Of a stretch of 21,539 nt of DNA, positions 1 to 8,795 are shown piece after piece. Source of the DNA: Bacteroidota bacterium (GTDB lineage Bacteria > Bacteroidota > Bacteroidia > Bacteroidales > VadinHA17); NCBI GenBank assembly GCA_015222065.1, contig JADFUQ010000309.1, positions 1 through 21,539 of the forward strand, read 5' to 3'. The position numbers and the translations under genes are program-made. How positions within the stretch are numbered: the first letter of the stretch is position 1; the number at the start of each line of letters is the position of its first letter. The notes beneath the pieces are model-generated. The model saw only the letters and a program-made list of their open reading frames with translations, was not told the DNA's origin and did no database searches.

Positions 1-1479
1 GAAGAAATTATTATTCCCAGGGAAAAACTATCAGACAAGATTAAAGGAGGATGGGCAGGTCAGGTAATTGGCTGTACTTACGGAGGTCCGACAGAATTCA
101 GATTTAACGGAACAATGATACAGGAGTACCAGCCAATACCATGGTATGACGGATATATTAAAAGCTGGTATGATAATGCTCCCGGGCTGTATGATGACAT
201 TTATATGGACCTGACTTTTGTTGAGGTTTTTGAAAACGAAGGACTGGATGCTCCGGCACTGTCGCATGCAAAAGCATTTGCCAATGCCGACTATAGGCTG
301 TGGCATGCAAATCAGGCAGCACGATATAATATTCTTAACGGGATTGATCCTCCGGAGTCAGGACACTGGACAAATAACCCGCATGCTGATGATATCGATT
401 TCCAGATTGAAGCTGATTTTGCCGGACTAATGGCACCGGGAATGGTCAATTCTGCAACAGAGATTTGCGATAAGATTGGACATATAATGAACTACGGTGA
501 CGGATGGTATGGTGGTGTGTATGTTGCAGCAATGTATTCTCTGGCATTTGTTTACCATAATGTAGAAGATATCGTAAGTGAAGCATTAAAAACCATTCCT
601 GAGCAAAGTCAATTTTATCAGTGTATTAATGATGTAATTGGCTGGTATCATCAATATCCTGATGACTGGAAAGCAACATGGTTTGAAGTAGAAAAAAAAT
701 GGTCTTCAGATATCGGATGTCCTAATGGAGTATTCAGGGCTTTTAATATTGATGCAAAAATTAACGCTGCCTATATAGTGATCGGACTTCTTTACGGAGA
801 AGGAGATTTTGGAAAAACTGTTGATATCAGTACACGTTGCGGACAGGATTCTGACTGTAACCCGGCAAGCGCCGGAGGTATTCTGGGAACAGTACTTGGA
901 TATAGGAATATTCCGGAATATTGGAAAATGGGACTTGCAGAAGTTGAAGATATCGATTTTAAATATACCTCAATTTCTCTAAATGATGTTTACCGGATGG
1001 GTTATAAACATGCTCTTCAAATGGTTGAACAAAACGGGGGGACTGTTGATGAAGTTAATCTGGTAATCAGGCTTCAGGAACCGGAAACTGTAAAATTTGA
1101 ACAGGCATTTGAAGGACATTTTCCTGTTGAAAGAAAACAGGTAGATTGGGGAAAGGAAACGATGAACAAAGAAAATTCTGAATATGTTTTTGAGTTTGAA
1201 GGAACAGGATTTGTCTTAACAGGCAGTTCACAAAAAGATGACGAAATGGTTGAAGATTATATCCATGTTACAGATGTTTTTATTGATGAGGAATTATCAG
1301 AAACAGTGAAACTTCCTACATCTTTTACTACCAGAAGATATGATATCTGCTGGAAATATAACCTGCCAAAACAAAAGCATAAAGTGAGGGTGAAGCTTAT
1401 TAATCCAAAACCGGGATATAAACTTTGGTTAGGAGATATTGTTGTTTATTCAGACGAGCAAAAAACATACGAAAAATAA
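1..1479 (+). CDS. ADP-ribosylglycohydrolase family protein with extra C-terminal domain (5' end outside window)
   Basis: The frame is open from base 1 and already reads family sequence (KIKGGWAGQVIGCTYGG) before the first internal ATG at 115, so the true start lies upstream and the gene is partial. 492 codons are visible. Acidic metal-binding motifs typical of the DraG/ADP-ribosylglycohydrolase fold are present: YDD at 190-198, ADDID at 385-399, and GQDSDCNPASAGG near 841-880, the family's late D-x-D signature. These enzymes use two Mg2+ ions to cleave ADP-ribosyl or related N-/O-glycosidic bonds; the substrate here cannot be told. From about 1090 to the stop lies an extra, beta-rich domain of about 125 residues that resembles a carbohydrate-binding or jelly-roll module (inference). 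The downstream sugar transporter, 25 bases away, suggests a role in sugar or nucleoside salvage rather than in reversing protein modification. Confidence 0.85.
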   Translation, partial: EEIIIPREKLSDKIKGGWAGQVIGCTYGGPTEFRFNGTMIQEYQPIPWYDGYIKSWYDNAPGLYDDIYMDLTFVEVFENEGLDAPALSHAKAFANADYRLWHANQAARYNILNGIDPPESGHWTNNPHADDIDFQIEADFAGLMAPGMVNSATEICDKIGHIMNYGDGWYGGVYVAAMYSLAFVYHNVEDIVSEALKTIPEQSQFYQCINDVIGWYHQYPDDWKATWFEVEKKWSSDIGCPNGVFRAFNIDAKINAAYIVIGLLYGEGDFGKTVDISTRCGQDSDCNPASAGGILGTVLGYRNIPEYWKMGLAEVEDIDFKYTSISLNDVYRMGYKHALQMVEQNGGTVDEVNLVIRLQEPETVKFEQAFEGHFPVERKQVDWGKETMNKENSEYVFEFEGTGFVLTGSSQKDDEMVEDYIHVTDVFIDEELSETVKLPTSFTTRRYDICWKYNLPKQKHKVRVKLINPKPGYKLWLGDIVVYSDEQKTYEK

Positions 1480-1504
1480 ATTCATAAACTAAAATCCACC
1501 TACC

Positions 1505-2503
1505 ATGTATATAGTCCCTTCTTACACTCTGGCAATAGTTTTTACATTAATAACCATGTTGTGCTGGGGATCGTGGGCAAACACCCAGAAGCTTGCCGGT
1601 AAAACATGGCGCTTTGAACTTTTTTATTGGGACTATGTTATTGGAATTCTGTTCCTTTCCCTGGTTTCTGCTTTTTTATTAGGAAGTTTTGGAGAGAATG
1701 GGAGAAGTTTTATTAATGATCTTAAACAAGCAGAATGGAATAACCTGTCCAATGCATTTCTTGGAGGTGTGATTTTTAACCTGGCTAACATACTACTGGT
1801 TGCAGCTATTGCCATAGCCGGAATGTCTGTTGCCTTTCCTGTGGGGATTGGAATTGCCCTGGTTTTCGGTGTGTTAATCAATTATATAGCTGCACCCTAT
1901 GGCGATGCTGTTATCCTTTTTTCCGGGATAGGATTGATAGCTATAGCAATTATTCTTGATGCTGTTGCTTACAATAAGTTAACTAAAACTAATAAAAAAG
2001 TATCAACAAAAGGGATTCTTTTGTCCATTTGTGCGGGGGTTTTGATGGCATTGTTTTACAGATTTGTTGCCAGTTCTATGTCAACTGATTTTGTAAATCC
2101 TGCTTTGGGAAAACTTACTCCATATACAGCTGTATTCATTTTTGCAATTGGCATATTAGTAAGTAATTTTATTTTCAATACTGTTTTTATGAAGAAACCT
2201 GTTGAAGGCGATCCTGTAACGTATAAGCAATACTTCAGTGGAAGTTTAAAAGTTCATTCAACAGGTTTTCTTGGTGGAATTATCTGGTGTATTGGAATGT
2301 CTTTGAATATTATTGCAGCGGGTAAAGCCGGATACGCAATTTCTTATGGATTAGGACAGGGAGCTACACTAATTGCCGCCCTTTGGGGAGTGTTTATATG
2401 GAAGGAGTTTAAGGATGCTCCTAAGGGAACAAATATGTTGTTAGCTTTGATGTTTGTTTGTTTTGTGATCGGATTAGGATTGATAGTATATGCAGGTACT
2501 TAA
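1505..2503 (+). CDS. GRP/DMT-superfamily sugar transporter (GlcU/RhaT-like)
   Basis: A 332-residue inner-membrane protein with about ten hydrophobic segments (roughly residues 7-23, 41-61, 83-101, 104-129, 133-155, 169-187, 204-226, 252-274, 279-297 and 309-330). The N-terminus (MLCWGSWANTQKLAGK, then FELFYWDY) is what I recognise from the glucose/ribose uptake (GRP) and rhamnose-proton symporter group of the drug/metabolite transporter superfamily. Family members import sugars by proton symport; the actual substrate is unknown. The gene begins 25 bases after the ADP-ribosylglycohydrolase stop, in the same direction, so the two are probably co-transcribed, and the sugar released by or feeding that hydrolase is the natural candidate substrate. 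The ATG at 1505 gives a start directly before the first membrane helix. Length is normal for the family. Confidence 0.8.
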   Translation: MYIVPSYTLAIVFTLITMLCWGSWANTQKLAGKTWRFELFYWDYVIGILFLSLVSAFLLGSFGENGRSFINDLKQAEWNNLSNAFLGGVIFNLANILLVAAIAIAGMSVAFPVGIGIALVFGVLINYIAAPYGDAVILFSGIGLIAIAIILDAVAYNKLTKTNKKVSTKGILLSICAGVLMALFYRFVASSMSTDFVNPALGKLTPYTAVFIFAIGILVSNFIFNTVFMKKPVEGDPVTYKQYFSGSLKVHSTGFLGGIIWCIGMSLNIIAAGKAGYAISYGLGQGATLIAALWGVFIWKEFKDAPKGTNMLLALMFVCFVIGLGLIVYAGT

Positions 2504-2538
2504 TCCTGTATCAGTTCTTCTAACATATTTCAATAGCA

Positions 2539-2559
2539 GTTGCCCCAAACCGGTGCAAC
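2539..2559 (+). terminator. Putative hairpin/terminator after the sugar transporter
   Basis: Inverted repeat GTTGCCCC-AAACC-GGTGCAAC: five outer pairs, one C/T mismatch, two inner G-C pairs and a 5-base loop, followed by an AT-rich but not purely T run (cttatatttat). It sits 36 bases after the transporter stop and before the permease gene, where a transcript end is expected. The imperfect stem and weak T tract keep confidence modest. Confidence 0.4.
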
Positions 2560-2690
2560 CTTATATTTATATGTAAGTATGAAAGAAATTTGCAGCTATC
2601 CGGGAAATAATCTGTCATTAATAGTAGTTATAATTTGCTTGTTTTGAATGTCTTGGATTTATGATAAATATTTAATTATTTAAAAAAGCC

Positions 2691-5102
2691 ATGATTAAAA
2701 ACTATTTCAAAGTTGCTTTCAGGAACTTTATCAGGTATAAAGGGTTTTCGTTAATTAATATTATTGGACTTGCCATTGGTATAGCATGCAGTATTCTTAT
2801 TTTTCTTTTTGTGACTTATGAATTAAGTTATGATAAGTTTCATGAGAAAGATGACAGAATTTACAGAGTTGCTGTAAGAGCTTTGATAGGTGATACAAAA
2901 ATTAACCAGACCTTTTCTTCAGCTATAACTTTTTTAAAACTTCTTGATGAATTTCCTGAGATTGAAACTGGTGCAAAATTCATTGATTTGGATGAAATAC
3001 CCGTTATTCGCGGGGATCAAACCATATATGATAATGATATGTTTCTGGTCGATTCCACTTTTTTTAATATTTTTTCCGTTCCTCTAATTTATGGAACGAA
3101 TGAAACAGTATTAAATCAACCTAATAGCATTGTAATTACCGAGCAAACAGCACTAAAACTTTTTGGAAAATCCGATGTAGTTGGAGAAGTCCTCACTGTC
3201 GATTTTTCGGATTGGTTTGGGGTAATGGATTTTAAGATTACGGGTGTTTCTGAAAAGATACCGGGTAATTCTCATTTCCATTATAATTATCTTGTATCCC
3301 TGATAAGCTTCCCGTCGATGATTAACAATACGGGTTGGACGTCGAATAATTTTATTACTTACCTGTTGCTTAAAAAGGGTGCCTCCAGAGAAGGGTTAGA
3401 AGCTAAATTGCCCGACTTTACACGGAAATATATGGGGGGTGATTCTTTTGATGAATGGGTTTCTAAGGGTAATTACTGGGAATATTTCCTTCAGCCACTG
3501 ACGGATATCCATTTAAATTCTGATCTCAATGGAGAATTTGAGCCCAATGGTAATAAAACATACGTTTATATATTCACTGTTCTGGGTTTTATTGTACTAT
3601 TAATTGCCTGTATTAATTTCATGAACCTTTCCACAGCAAGATCATCCCTCAGGGCACGGGAAGTGGGATTAAGAAAGGTTGTTGGATCCCGCAGATTTAA
3701 ATTGGTACAACAATTCCTGAGTGAATCGGTTTTCTATAGCTTTATTGCACTTATACTGGCTCTGATCCTTGTGGAAAGTTTGCTGCCCATGTACCGGAAT
3801 TTTGTGGGAAGACCGATAGAAATTCATTATTTCGACAACTTTATTGTTATTCCATTATTGATTGCTCTGGGCTTGATCGTTGGACTCATATCAGGTTCTT
3901 ATCCGGCTTTTTTCCTTTCAGGATTTAAAACAATTACTGTATTGAAAGGTCAATCGGGCAGTAGCCGTGGAGGGATATGGCTCCGTAATGTACTGGTTAT
4001 TATTCAATTTGCTATATCTATTTTTCTTATCATCGGGACATTTATCATATTCCGGCAAATGAGCTATTTCCAGAACAAAGATCTTGGATTCGAAAAAGAA
4101 CAGATTCTGGTTATTAAAAATCCCGGAGTATTGGGTTCTAATACGGAAGCTTTTAAAAACCTGGTAAGTGAACATAGCAGTGTTTCCAGTATTTCAGGAT
4201 CGAATACTTTACCTGGAAGGGGTTTTAGCAACTGGGGTTTTGGTGCAGAAGGTGTGGAGAAAAGTTTTACCTTGAATATCTGTGTATGCGATTACGATTT
4301 TTTAAATACCTTGAAAATAAATCTCAGAACGGGACGATTCTTTTCTAAAGATTTCCCATCTGACTCGGCAGCTGCAGTATTAAACCACAAAGCTGTTAAG
4401 CTGCTTGGCTGGGAAGATCCTGTTGGTAAAAAAGTCAATAACTGGTCAAGCGACAGGGGTGATTTTACGGTAATAGGTGTTATTGATGATTACCATTATG
4501 AATCATTGCATCAGGAAATCAGGCCCATGGCTTTATTCCTTAGTGGAGGATACTATAAATCGCCCCAGAGATATATATCGGTAAGATCTAATACAGAGGA
4601 TATCTCTGAGACCTTAAAATATGCAGAAACCATCTGGAATAAGTTTGTTCCGAATAAACCATTTGAGTATTCATTCCTTAGCCAGGATTACGAGAACTTG
4701 TATATGAATGAAAAGCAAACACGTAAATTGTTCACCATTTTCTCAATATTGGCTGTTTTTATCGCCTGTCTTGGTTTATATGGACTGGCTTCATTTGTGG
4801 CAGATCAACGAACCCGGGAAATCGGTATTCGGAAGGTAATGGGTGCTCCTGTTTCCAGGATCGTATCCAGGTTAAATTTTAATTTTACCATCTGGGTTTT
4901 GTTAGCGAACCTTTTCGCCTGGCCGGCTGCATGGTTTTTTATGAAACAATGGTTGCAAAATTTTGCTTACCGGATCAACCTCCCTGTCTGGTCGTTTGTA
5001 GCAGCATCTGTTATAGCTCTTGTCATTGCTTATGCCGTTATAAGTATTCAGTCGATACGTGCTGCACTTAAAAACCCGGCTGATTCCCTGAGATATGAAT
5101 AG
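2691..5102 (+). CDS. ABC-type permease, MacB-like periplasmic core plus two FtsX domains
   Basis: An 803-residue inner-membrane protein. A first membrane helix at about 20-43 (after NYFKVAFRNFIRYKG) is followed by a MacB-type periplasmic core, then three helices from about 291 to 410. A second helix at about 425-450 opens a repeat of the same layout, ending in three C-terminal helices. The cytoplasmic coupling motif of FtsX-like permeases occurs in both halves: REVGLRKVVG at 323-332 and REIGIRKVMG at 709-718. This double architecture is common in Bacteroidota and is thought to couple ATP hydrolysis to export or envelope mechanics without moving substrate through a channel. No ATPase or membrane-fusion partner gene lies beside it, so it must borrow one or act as an orphan. 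It stands alone, 187 bases after the transporter and convergent with the next gene remnant. Confidence 0.85.
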   Translation: MIKNYFKVAFRNFIRYKGFSLINIIGLAIGIACSILIFLFVTYELSYDKFHEKDDRIYRVAVRALIGDTKINQTFSSAITFLKLLDEFPEIETGAKFIDLDEIPVIRGDQTIYDNDMFLVDSTFFNIFSVPLIYGTNETVLNQPNSIVITEQTALKLFGKSDVVGEVLTVDFSDWFGVMDFKITGVSEKIPGNSHFHYNYLVSLISFPSMINNTGWTSNNFITYLLLKKGASREGLEAKLPDFTRKYMGGDSFDEWVSKGNYWEYFLQPLTDIHLNSDLNGEFEPNGNKTYVYIFTVLGFIVLLIACINFMNLSTARSSLRAREVGLRKVVGSRRFKLVQQFLSESVFYSFIALILALILVESLLPMYRNFVGRPIEIHYFDNFIVIPLLIALGLIVGLISGSYPAFFLSGFKTITVLKGQSGSSRGGIWLRNVLVIIQFAISIFLIIGTFIIFRQMSYFQNKDLGFEKEQILVIKNPGVLGSNTEAFKNLVSEHSSVSSISGSNTLPGRGFSNWGFGAEGVEKSFTLNICVCDYDFLNTLKINLRTGRFFSKDFPSDSAAAVLNHKAVKLLGWEDPVGKKVNNWSSDRGDFTVIGVIDDYHYESLHQEIRPMALFLSGGYYKSPQRYISVRSNTEDISETLKYAETIWNKFVPNKPFEYSFLSQDYENLYMNEKQTRKLFTIFSILAVFIACLGLYGLASFVADQRTREIGIRKVMGAPVSRIVSRLNFNFTIWVLLANLFAWPAAWFFMKQWLQNFAYRINLPVWSFVAASVIALVIAYAVISIQSIRAALKNPADSLRYE

Positions 5103-5115
5103 CATAAATTAAATT

Positions 5116-5142
5116 CCTGTCCTCACAATGTATCCTGACAGG
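5116..5142. terminator. Weak hairpin between convergent genes
   Basis: CCTGTC at 5116-5121 and GACAGG at 5137-5142 can pair across a 15-base loop, followed by ttt. It lies in the 55-base gap between the plus-strand permease and the minus-strand acyltransferase remnant, where a bidirectional terminator would make sense. The long loop and six-pair stem make this tentative. Confidence 0.25.
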
Positions 5143-5157
5143 TTTACCTTATATAGA

Positions 5158-5451
5158 TCAGACTTTAATAAAGATTTTTTCCGGTACAGAATATATGTCG
5201 GGATAAATATTATAAGCATATATTACTGCATACATCAGGGAAGCCAGTTTTGCAGCAACTCCTATGCTGGTCATAGCATCCATAAATAAACCATTAAGTG
5301 AGGCTCCTCCAAAAATGCTGCTGTAAAAAACAAGTGTCAGAATCTCTGCAAGTACATAAGCAGTGATCGCGTTGGCTCCATCCAGTGATATCATGCGTTT
5401 TGACCGGATAGGGGAAGTTGAAGATTGGTTGTTTATAAATATAATTAATAA
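5158..5451 (-). pseudogene. C-terminal remnant of a membrane acyltransferase (DUF5009/HGSNAT-like)
   Basis: Read on the minus strand, a frame is open from just below an in-frame stop at 5452-5454 to a TGA at 5158-5160. Only the last 78 codons follow an ATG (5394). The product is two hydrophobic segments joined by a short loop: DGANAITAYVLAEIL near its start and ASLMYAVIYAY near its end, finishing KIFIKV. This resembles the last quarter of heparan-alpha-glucosaminide N-acetyltransferase/DUF5009-type membrane proteins (usually around 370 residues), which have a (G)xNAIxxYVLxE segment and a KIFIK-type C-terminus. The other three quarters are missing: upstream are only AT-rich bases and then the VOC gene. 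I therefore call it a deletion remnant, not a working gene. A genuine small membrane protein remains possible; the family match is from memory. Confidence 0.5.
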
Positions 5452-5502
5452 CTAAAGTTTAAGAAAAGAGCATTAAAAAACAGTTATTAAATTTGTTATA
5501 CA

Positions 5503-6579
5503 TTAATCTTTTACCTTGTTAAATCGCAGAGCGTTGATCATCCAGTTAGGCAGTGCCTTTTCAGGATGACGATTACTTAAGTTCATGTACCAGCCAAGTT
5601 TCTTTATAATAGGTATTTTATGTGTTTCAACAAATTCAATTAATGTACCGTCAGGATCTTCAATATATGCAAAATGTCCGCTTGCTTCACCCATATCAAA
5701 AACACTGCTTTCATGATCTGTTTCACTATCAACTGTAAAAGGAAACCCACCTTGCTGACACATTTTTTTCATCTCGCGCATTCCTCTGATATCATAACAA
5801 AGATGAATAAACCCAAGGTCGCCCCACAGGCGTCCCTGGAAAATTTTTCTCGGTTTCCGGTTTGCTGATTCTATCAATTCGATATAGCTGGTGCCAAACA
5901 TTCTGCTAAAAGCTCCCAGGCGGTCTTTACTGTGATATAACAACACACGGCGAATCTTCTGGTCACCACCATTTATACCTGCAAAATCATTAAAAATCCC
6001 CGTTTTATCATAAACTACCTGATCGTATCCGAGAATGTTAGAATAAAATTTCCTGGCAAGCTCCATATTAGAAGTGCCTATTATTACACCATAAGCTGCA
6101 CCTGTAAGCTTCTTTTCTTTTCTAAACCAGCTGTTTCCATTTACTACCTGGAATAGATTTCCATAAGGATCTTTGACAAAGAAATATTTTTCACCCCGTG
6201 GATCTTGTTGTACCTTATCGAGAAGATTAAGGTTTCGCAATTTAAATTGCTCATAGGTGGTTTTTACATCTTTGGTTTTTATTTTAACGGCAAAAATACC
6301 CAGGTCACCAAGACAAATATCAAATTCGGGCGCTTCAGGAACCCTGTCGGTATATTGCCAGATTTCAAATCCGCCGCCGCCCTGAAGATTCAGAGCTAAT
6401 GCTGCATGGCGACTGCGTGCTTTTCCGCCCGTATATAATTTCATAAGTCCGGCTTGTGCTTTTTCTTCAAAAACCCTTACATCCATTCCAAAATTTTCCC
6501 TGTACCATTTCCATGCTTCCTTAAGATTGGAAACTCCAATACCGACTTGCTGTATCCCGCTAATAATTGCATTGTTCAT
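5503..6579 (-). CDS. VOC-superfamily (glyoxalase/dioxygenase-like) protein, two tandem domains
   Basis: A 358-residue protein made of four beta-alpha-beta modules, that is two vicinal-oxygen-chelate domains. Modules start around GIQQVGIGVSNLKEAWKWY (residues 8-26), LGIFAVKIKTKDV, AYGVIIGTSNMELARKFYS and LGFIHLCYDIRGM; the module ends DPYGNLFQVVNG and DPDGTLIEFVETH are typical. In metal-dependent VOC enzymes each site uses His/Gln and Glu ligands at these module edges. In the first domain the equivalent positions read Gln and Gln, while the second domain keeps a Glu (IEFVE) and a His (FIHL), so only the second looks ready to bind metal. Substrate unknown; the length suits extradiol-dioxygenase- or lactoylglutathione-lyase-like proteins. 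It starts 46 bases after the SDR stop and is probably its operon partner, suggesting joint small-molecule metabolism or detoxification. Confidence 0.75.
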   Translation of the reverse strand: MNNAIISGIQQVGIGVSNLKEAWKWYRENFGMDVRVFEEKAQAGLMKLYTGGKARSRHAALALNLQGGGGFEIWQYTDRVPEAPEFDICLGDLGIFAVKIKTKDVKTTYEQFKLRNLNLLDKVQQDPRGEKYFFVKDPYGNLFQVVNGNSWFRKEKKLTGAAYGVIIGTSNMELARKFYSNILGYDQVVYDKTGIFNDFAGINGGDQKIRRVLLYHSKDRLGAFSRMFGTSYIELIESANRKPRKIFQGRLWGDLGFIHLCYDIRGMREMKKMCQQGGFPFTVDSETDHESSVFDMGEASGHFAYIEDPDGTLIEFVETHKIPIIKKLGWYMNLSNRHPEKALPNWMINALRFNKVKD

Positions 6580-6625
6580 AATGGAAATAATTTCGTCAAA
6601 GCTAATAACTTATTTTTAAAATCCA

Positions 6626-7420
6626 TCAAGTTGGACTAATACGGTGTACTATTCTCCAGAAAATTGCCGGGAAAAACCTTTTCAAATGCACCATAATAAG
6701 GTCCTTCCCTCCAACTAAGACCTCTTTTTTCTTTTTACTGATGGATTTTAGAATAATCTTTGAGGCTTTTTCAGCCGGGAAACCACCTGCTTGCCCGGCA
6801 TCCCTTTTTCCCCAACGCTTACCATCACCTGTTAGTGCATTGTCTGATATCGCTGTATTAACCCTACCGGGTATAATAATAGTAATTGAAATATTTTTCC
6901 CGTGAAGTTCAGCCCGCAAAGTTTCAAAATATCCGTGTAAGGCATGTTTTGAAGCTGAATAGGCAGATCTCATTGGGAACCCGAATTTTCCAACAATACT
7001 ACTTGTAACTGCAATATGTCCATACCCTTGTTCTTTCATATAGGGCAGAACAGCTTTGGTTAGTGCTACTGTTCCGAAGAAATTTATTTCAAAAATTCTC
7101 CTGATTGTCTCAAGAGAGATATCTTCATCTGACGATCGCTGGCTAACTCCTGCTACATGGAGTAATATGTCGATCTTTTCATAAATATTAATAATATTTT
7201 CTGCCAGTTCCGGATAGTTATCCTGTTGCTCCATATCCAGTACCAGAATAAAACAGGAATTTTCGTTCTCACCACAATTTTTCTTAACCTGTTGAAGCTT
7301 TTTTTTATTTCGGGATGAAGCTATTACTGTTGCTCCCTGCTTCACATATGCATATACCAGGGCTTCACCAATACCAGAAGAAGCACCTGTAATCCAGACT
7401 ACTTTATTTGAAAAAGTCAT
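6626..7420 (-). CDS. SDR-family NAD(P)-dependent oxidoreductase
   Basis: A 264-residue classical short-chain dehydrogenase/reductase. The cofactor loop TGASSGIG is at residues 11-18; Arg37 after the second strand (ASSRNKK) favours NADP(H). The catalytic tetrad is visible: Asn113 (INFFG), Ser140/141 (VTSS), Tyr154 and Lys158 (YSASK). The usual NNAG motif reads HVAG at 88-91, a known kind of variation. The product has a basic, aromatic C-terminal tail (KRFFPAIFWRIVHR) that may touch the membrane, as in DHRS7-like members. Substrate not determinable. First gene of a minus-strand pair with the VOC protein, 46 bases downstream. The upstream spacer shared with the divergent DUF819 gene (7421-7640, 220 bases) is very AT-rich; I could not find a clean Bacteroidota TAnnTTTG promoter in it. 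Confidence 0.88.
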   Translation of the reverse strand: MTFSNKVVWITGASSGIGEALVYAYVKQGATVIASSRNKKKLQQVKKNCGENENSCFILVLDMEQQDNYPELAENIINIYEKIDILLHVAGVSQRSSDEDISLETIRRIFEINFFGTVALTKAVLPYMKEQGYGHIAVTSSIVGKFGFPMRSAYSASKHALHGYFETLRAELHGKNISITIIIPGRVNTAISDNALTGDGKRWGKRDAGQAGGFPAEKASKIILKSISKKKKEVLVGGKDLIMVHLKRFFPAIFWRIVHRISPT

Positions 7421-7640
7421 ATTAATGAACTTTATAAACCTTGCGAAAATTACAAAAAAATGAATCGTTTAAATTAATTGAATTGATATTAATTCTAAAC
7501 AATAAACTATATTTTCTGTTTTTTTTATTTAATTAGAGGTTTTAAAATTATATTAAGTATCAATAGTTACCTACATGATACTCCTCCAGTTAAATTATCT
7601 ATTAATTTCCTTTTTTCTATATTAACTAAATCATAGAGTT

Positions 7641-8795
7641 ATGAGCCTGAGGTTAATTATTATGATCATCTTTTTTGTGATTGCTCCTGTAATTATATTA
7701 TATCTGGAAACCCAGTTTTCAATTATGAAAAAGGTAGGGGCCGTACTGATTTGTTATGCAATAGGATTAATTCTTGGGAATATTGACATTTTACCCGAAG
7801 GTGCGGATAAATATCAAAACCTGATGACAAATCTTACGATTCCTATTGCCCTGCCTCTTATTTTGTTCTCAATAGATGTGAAGAAATGGTTCAAAATGGC
7901 AGGAACAGCAATGACTTCACTGGTAATTGGCCTGTTTACAGTGGTTGTTATGATCTTTGCCGGATACTTCATTTTCAGGGGGAGTATTGATGAAATATGG
8001 AAAGTGGCAGGTATGCTGGTTGGAATTTATACCGGTGGCACTCCTAACCTTGCTGCTATGAAAACTGCCCTGGATGTGGATCAGGAACTCTATATTATGA
8101 CTCATACATATGAAGTTTCACTAGGTGCTTTGTATTTGGTTTTTATTCTTTCTGTCGGGCAGAAGGTTTTCCTTACTATCCTCCCACCGTATAAGAAGCT
8201 GGATAATGCAAAAATGAATCCTGCTCAAATCAATACTGAGGAAAGCTTTGATGATTACAGCGGAATGTTCAAAAAAGGCACATTGTTACCTTTATTGGGA
8301 GCATTTGGATTATCTCTTGTAATTGTAGGTGTCAGTTATGCATTAAGCATGCTGTTACCGGAAGACTTTTCCACCGCTGGGATTATACTTCTTATTACAA
8401 CTTTTGGTATTGCATTTTCTTTTGTGCCAAAGATAAAACAGATTAAAAAGACTTTTCAGACAGGAATGTATATTATCCTGATTTTCTGCCTGGTAGTTTC
8501 TTCAATGGCAGATCTTACCAAACTGGCAAATATTTCATTTTCATTATTTTGGTATGTCGGACTGGCAATGTTCGGATCTCATATATTGCACATTTTTATA
8601 GCCAAATTGTTTAAGATTGATGCTGATACGGTAATAATATCGGGAAGTGCATTGATCTGTTCTCCTCCTTTCGTTCCGGTTATTGCAGGTGCATTGAAGA
8701 ACAGGGAAATTATTCTCACTGGTTTGACAGTTGGAATTGCAGGTTATGCTGTTGGTAACTACCTGGGAGTACTGATCGCGTTTATTTTGAAATAA
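7641..8795 (+). CDS. DUF819-family integral membrane protein
   Basis: A 384-residue polytopic membrane protein with about ten hydrophobic segments, starting at residues 5-22, 31-48, 62-81 and 87-113. It has the conserved inner motif TGGTPNLAAMKTAL at 131-144 and a matching late glycine/proline-rich segment SGSALICSPPFVPVIAGAL. Two symmetry-related broken-helix regions like these suggest an elevator-type transporter or permease, but the substrate of DUF819 (YjcL-like) proteins is not established. It is transcribed divergently from the SDR gene and alone on its strand. Its last 14 bases overlap the 3' end of the convergent lpxH gene, leaving no room for a separate terminator between them. Start chosen at ATG 7641, just before the first helix. 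Confidence 0.8.
   Translation: MSLRLIIMIIFFVIAPVIILYLETQFSIMKKVGAVLICYAIGLILGNIDILPEGADKYQNLMTNLTIPIALPLILFSIDVKKWFKMAGTAMTSLVIGLFTVVVMIFAGYFIFRGSIDEIWKVAGMLVGIYTGGTPNLAAMKTALDVDQELYIMTHTYEVSLGALYLVFILSVGQKVFLTILPPYKKLDNAKMNPAQINTEESFDDYSGMFKKGTLLPLLGAFGLSLVIVGVSYALSMLLPEDFSTAGIILLITTFGIAFSFVPKIKQIKKTFQTGMYIILIFCLVVSSMADLTKLANISFSLFWYVGLAMFGSHILHIFIAKLFKIDADTVIISGSALICSPPFVPVIAGALKNREIILTGLTVGIAGYAVGNYLGVLIAFILK

Noticed and set aside
7574..7587. Shine-Dalgarno-like GGAGGAG followed by ATG on the minus strand
   Set aside because: The ATG is followed directly by TAG, so nothing is encoded.
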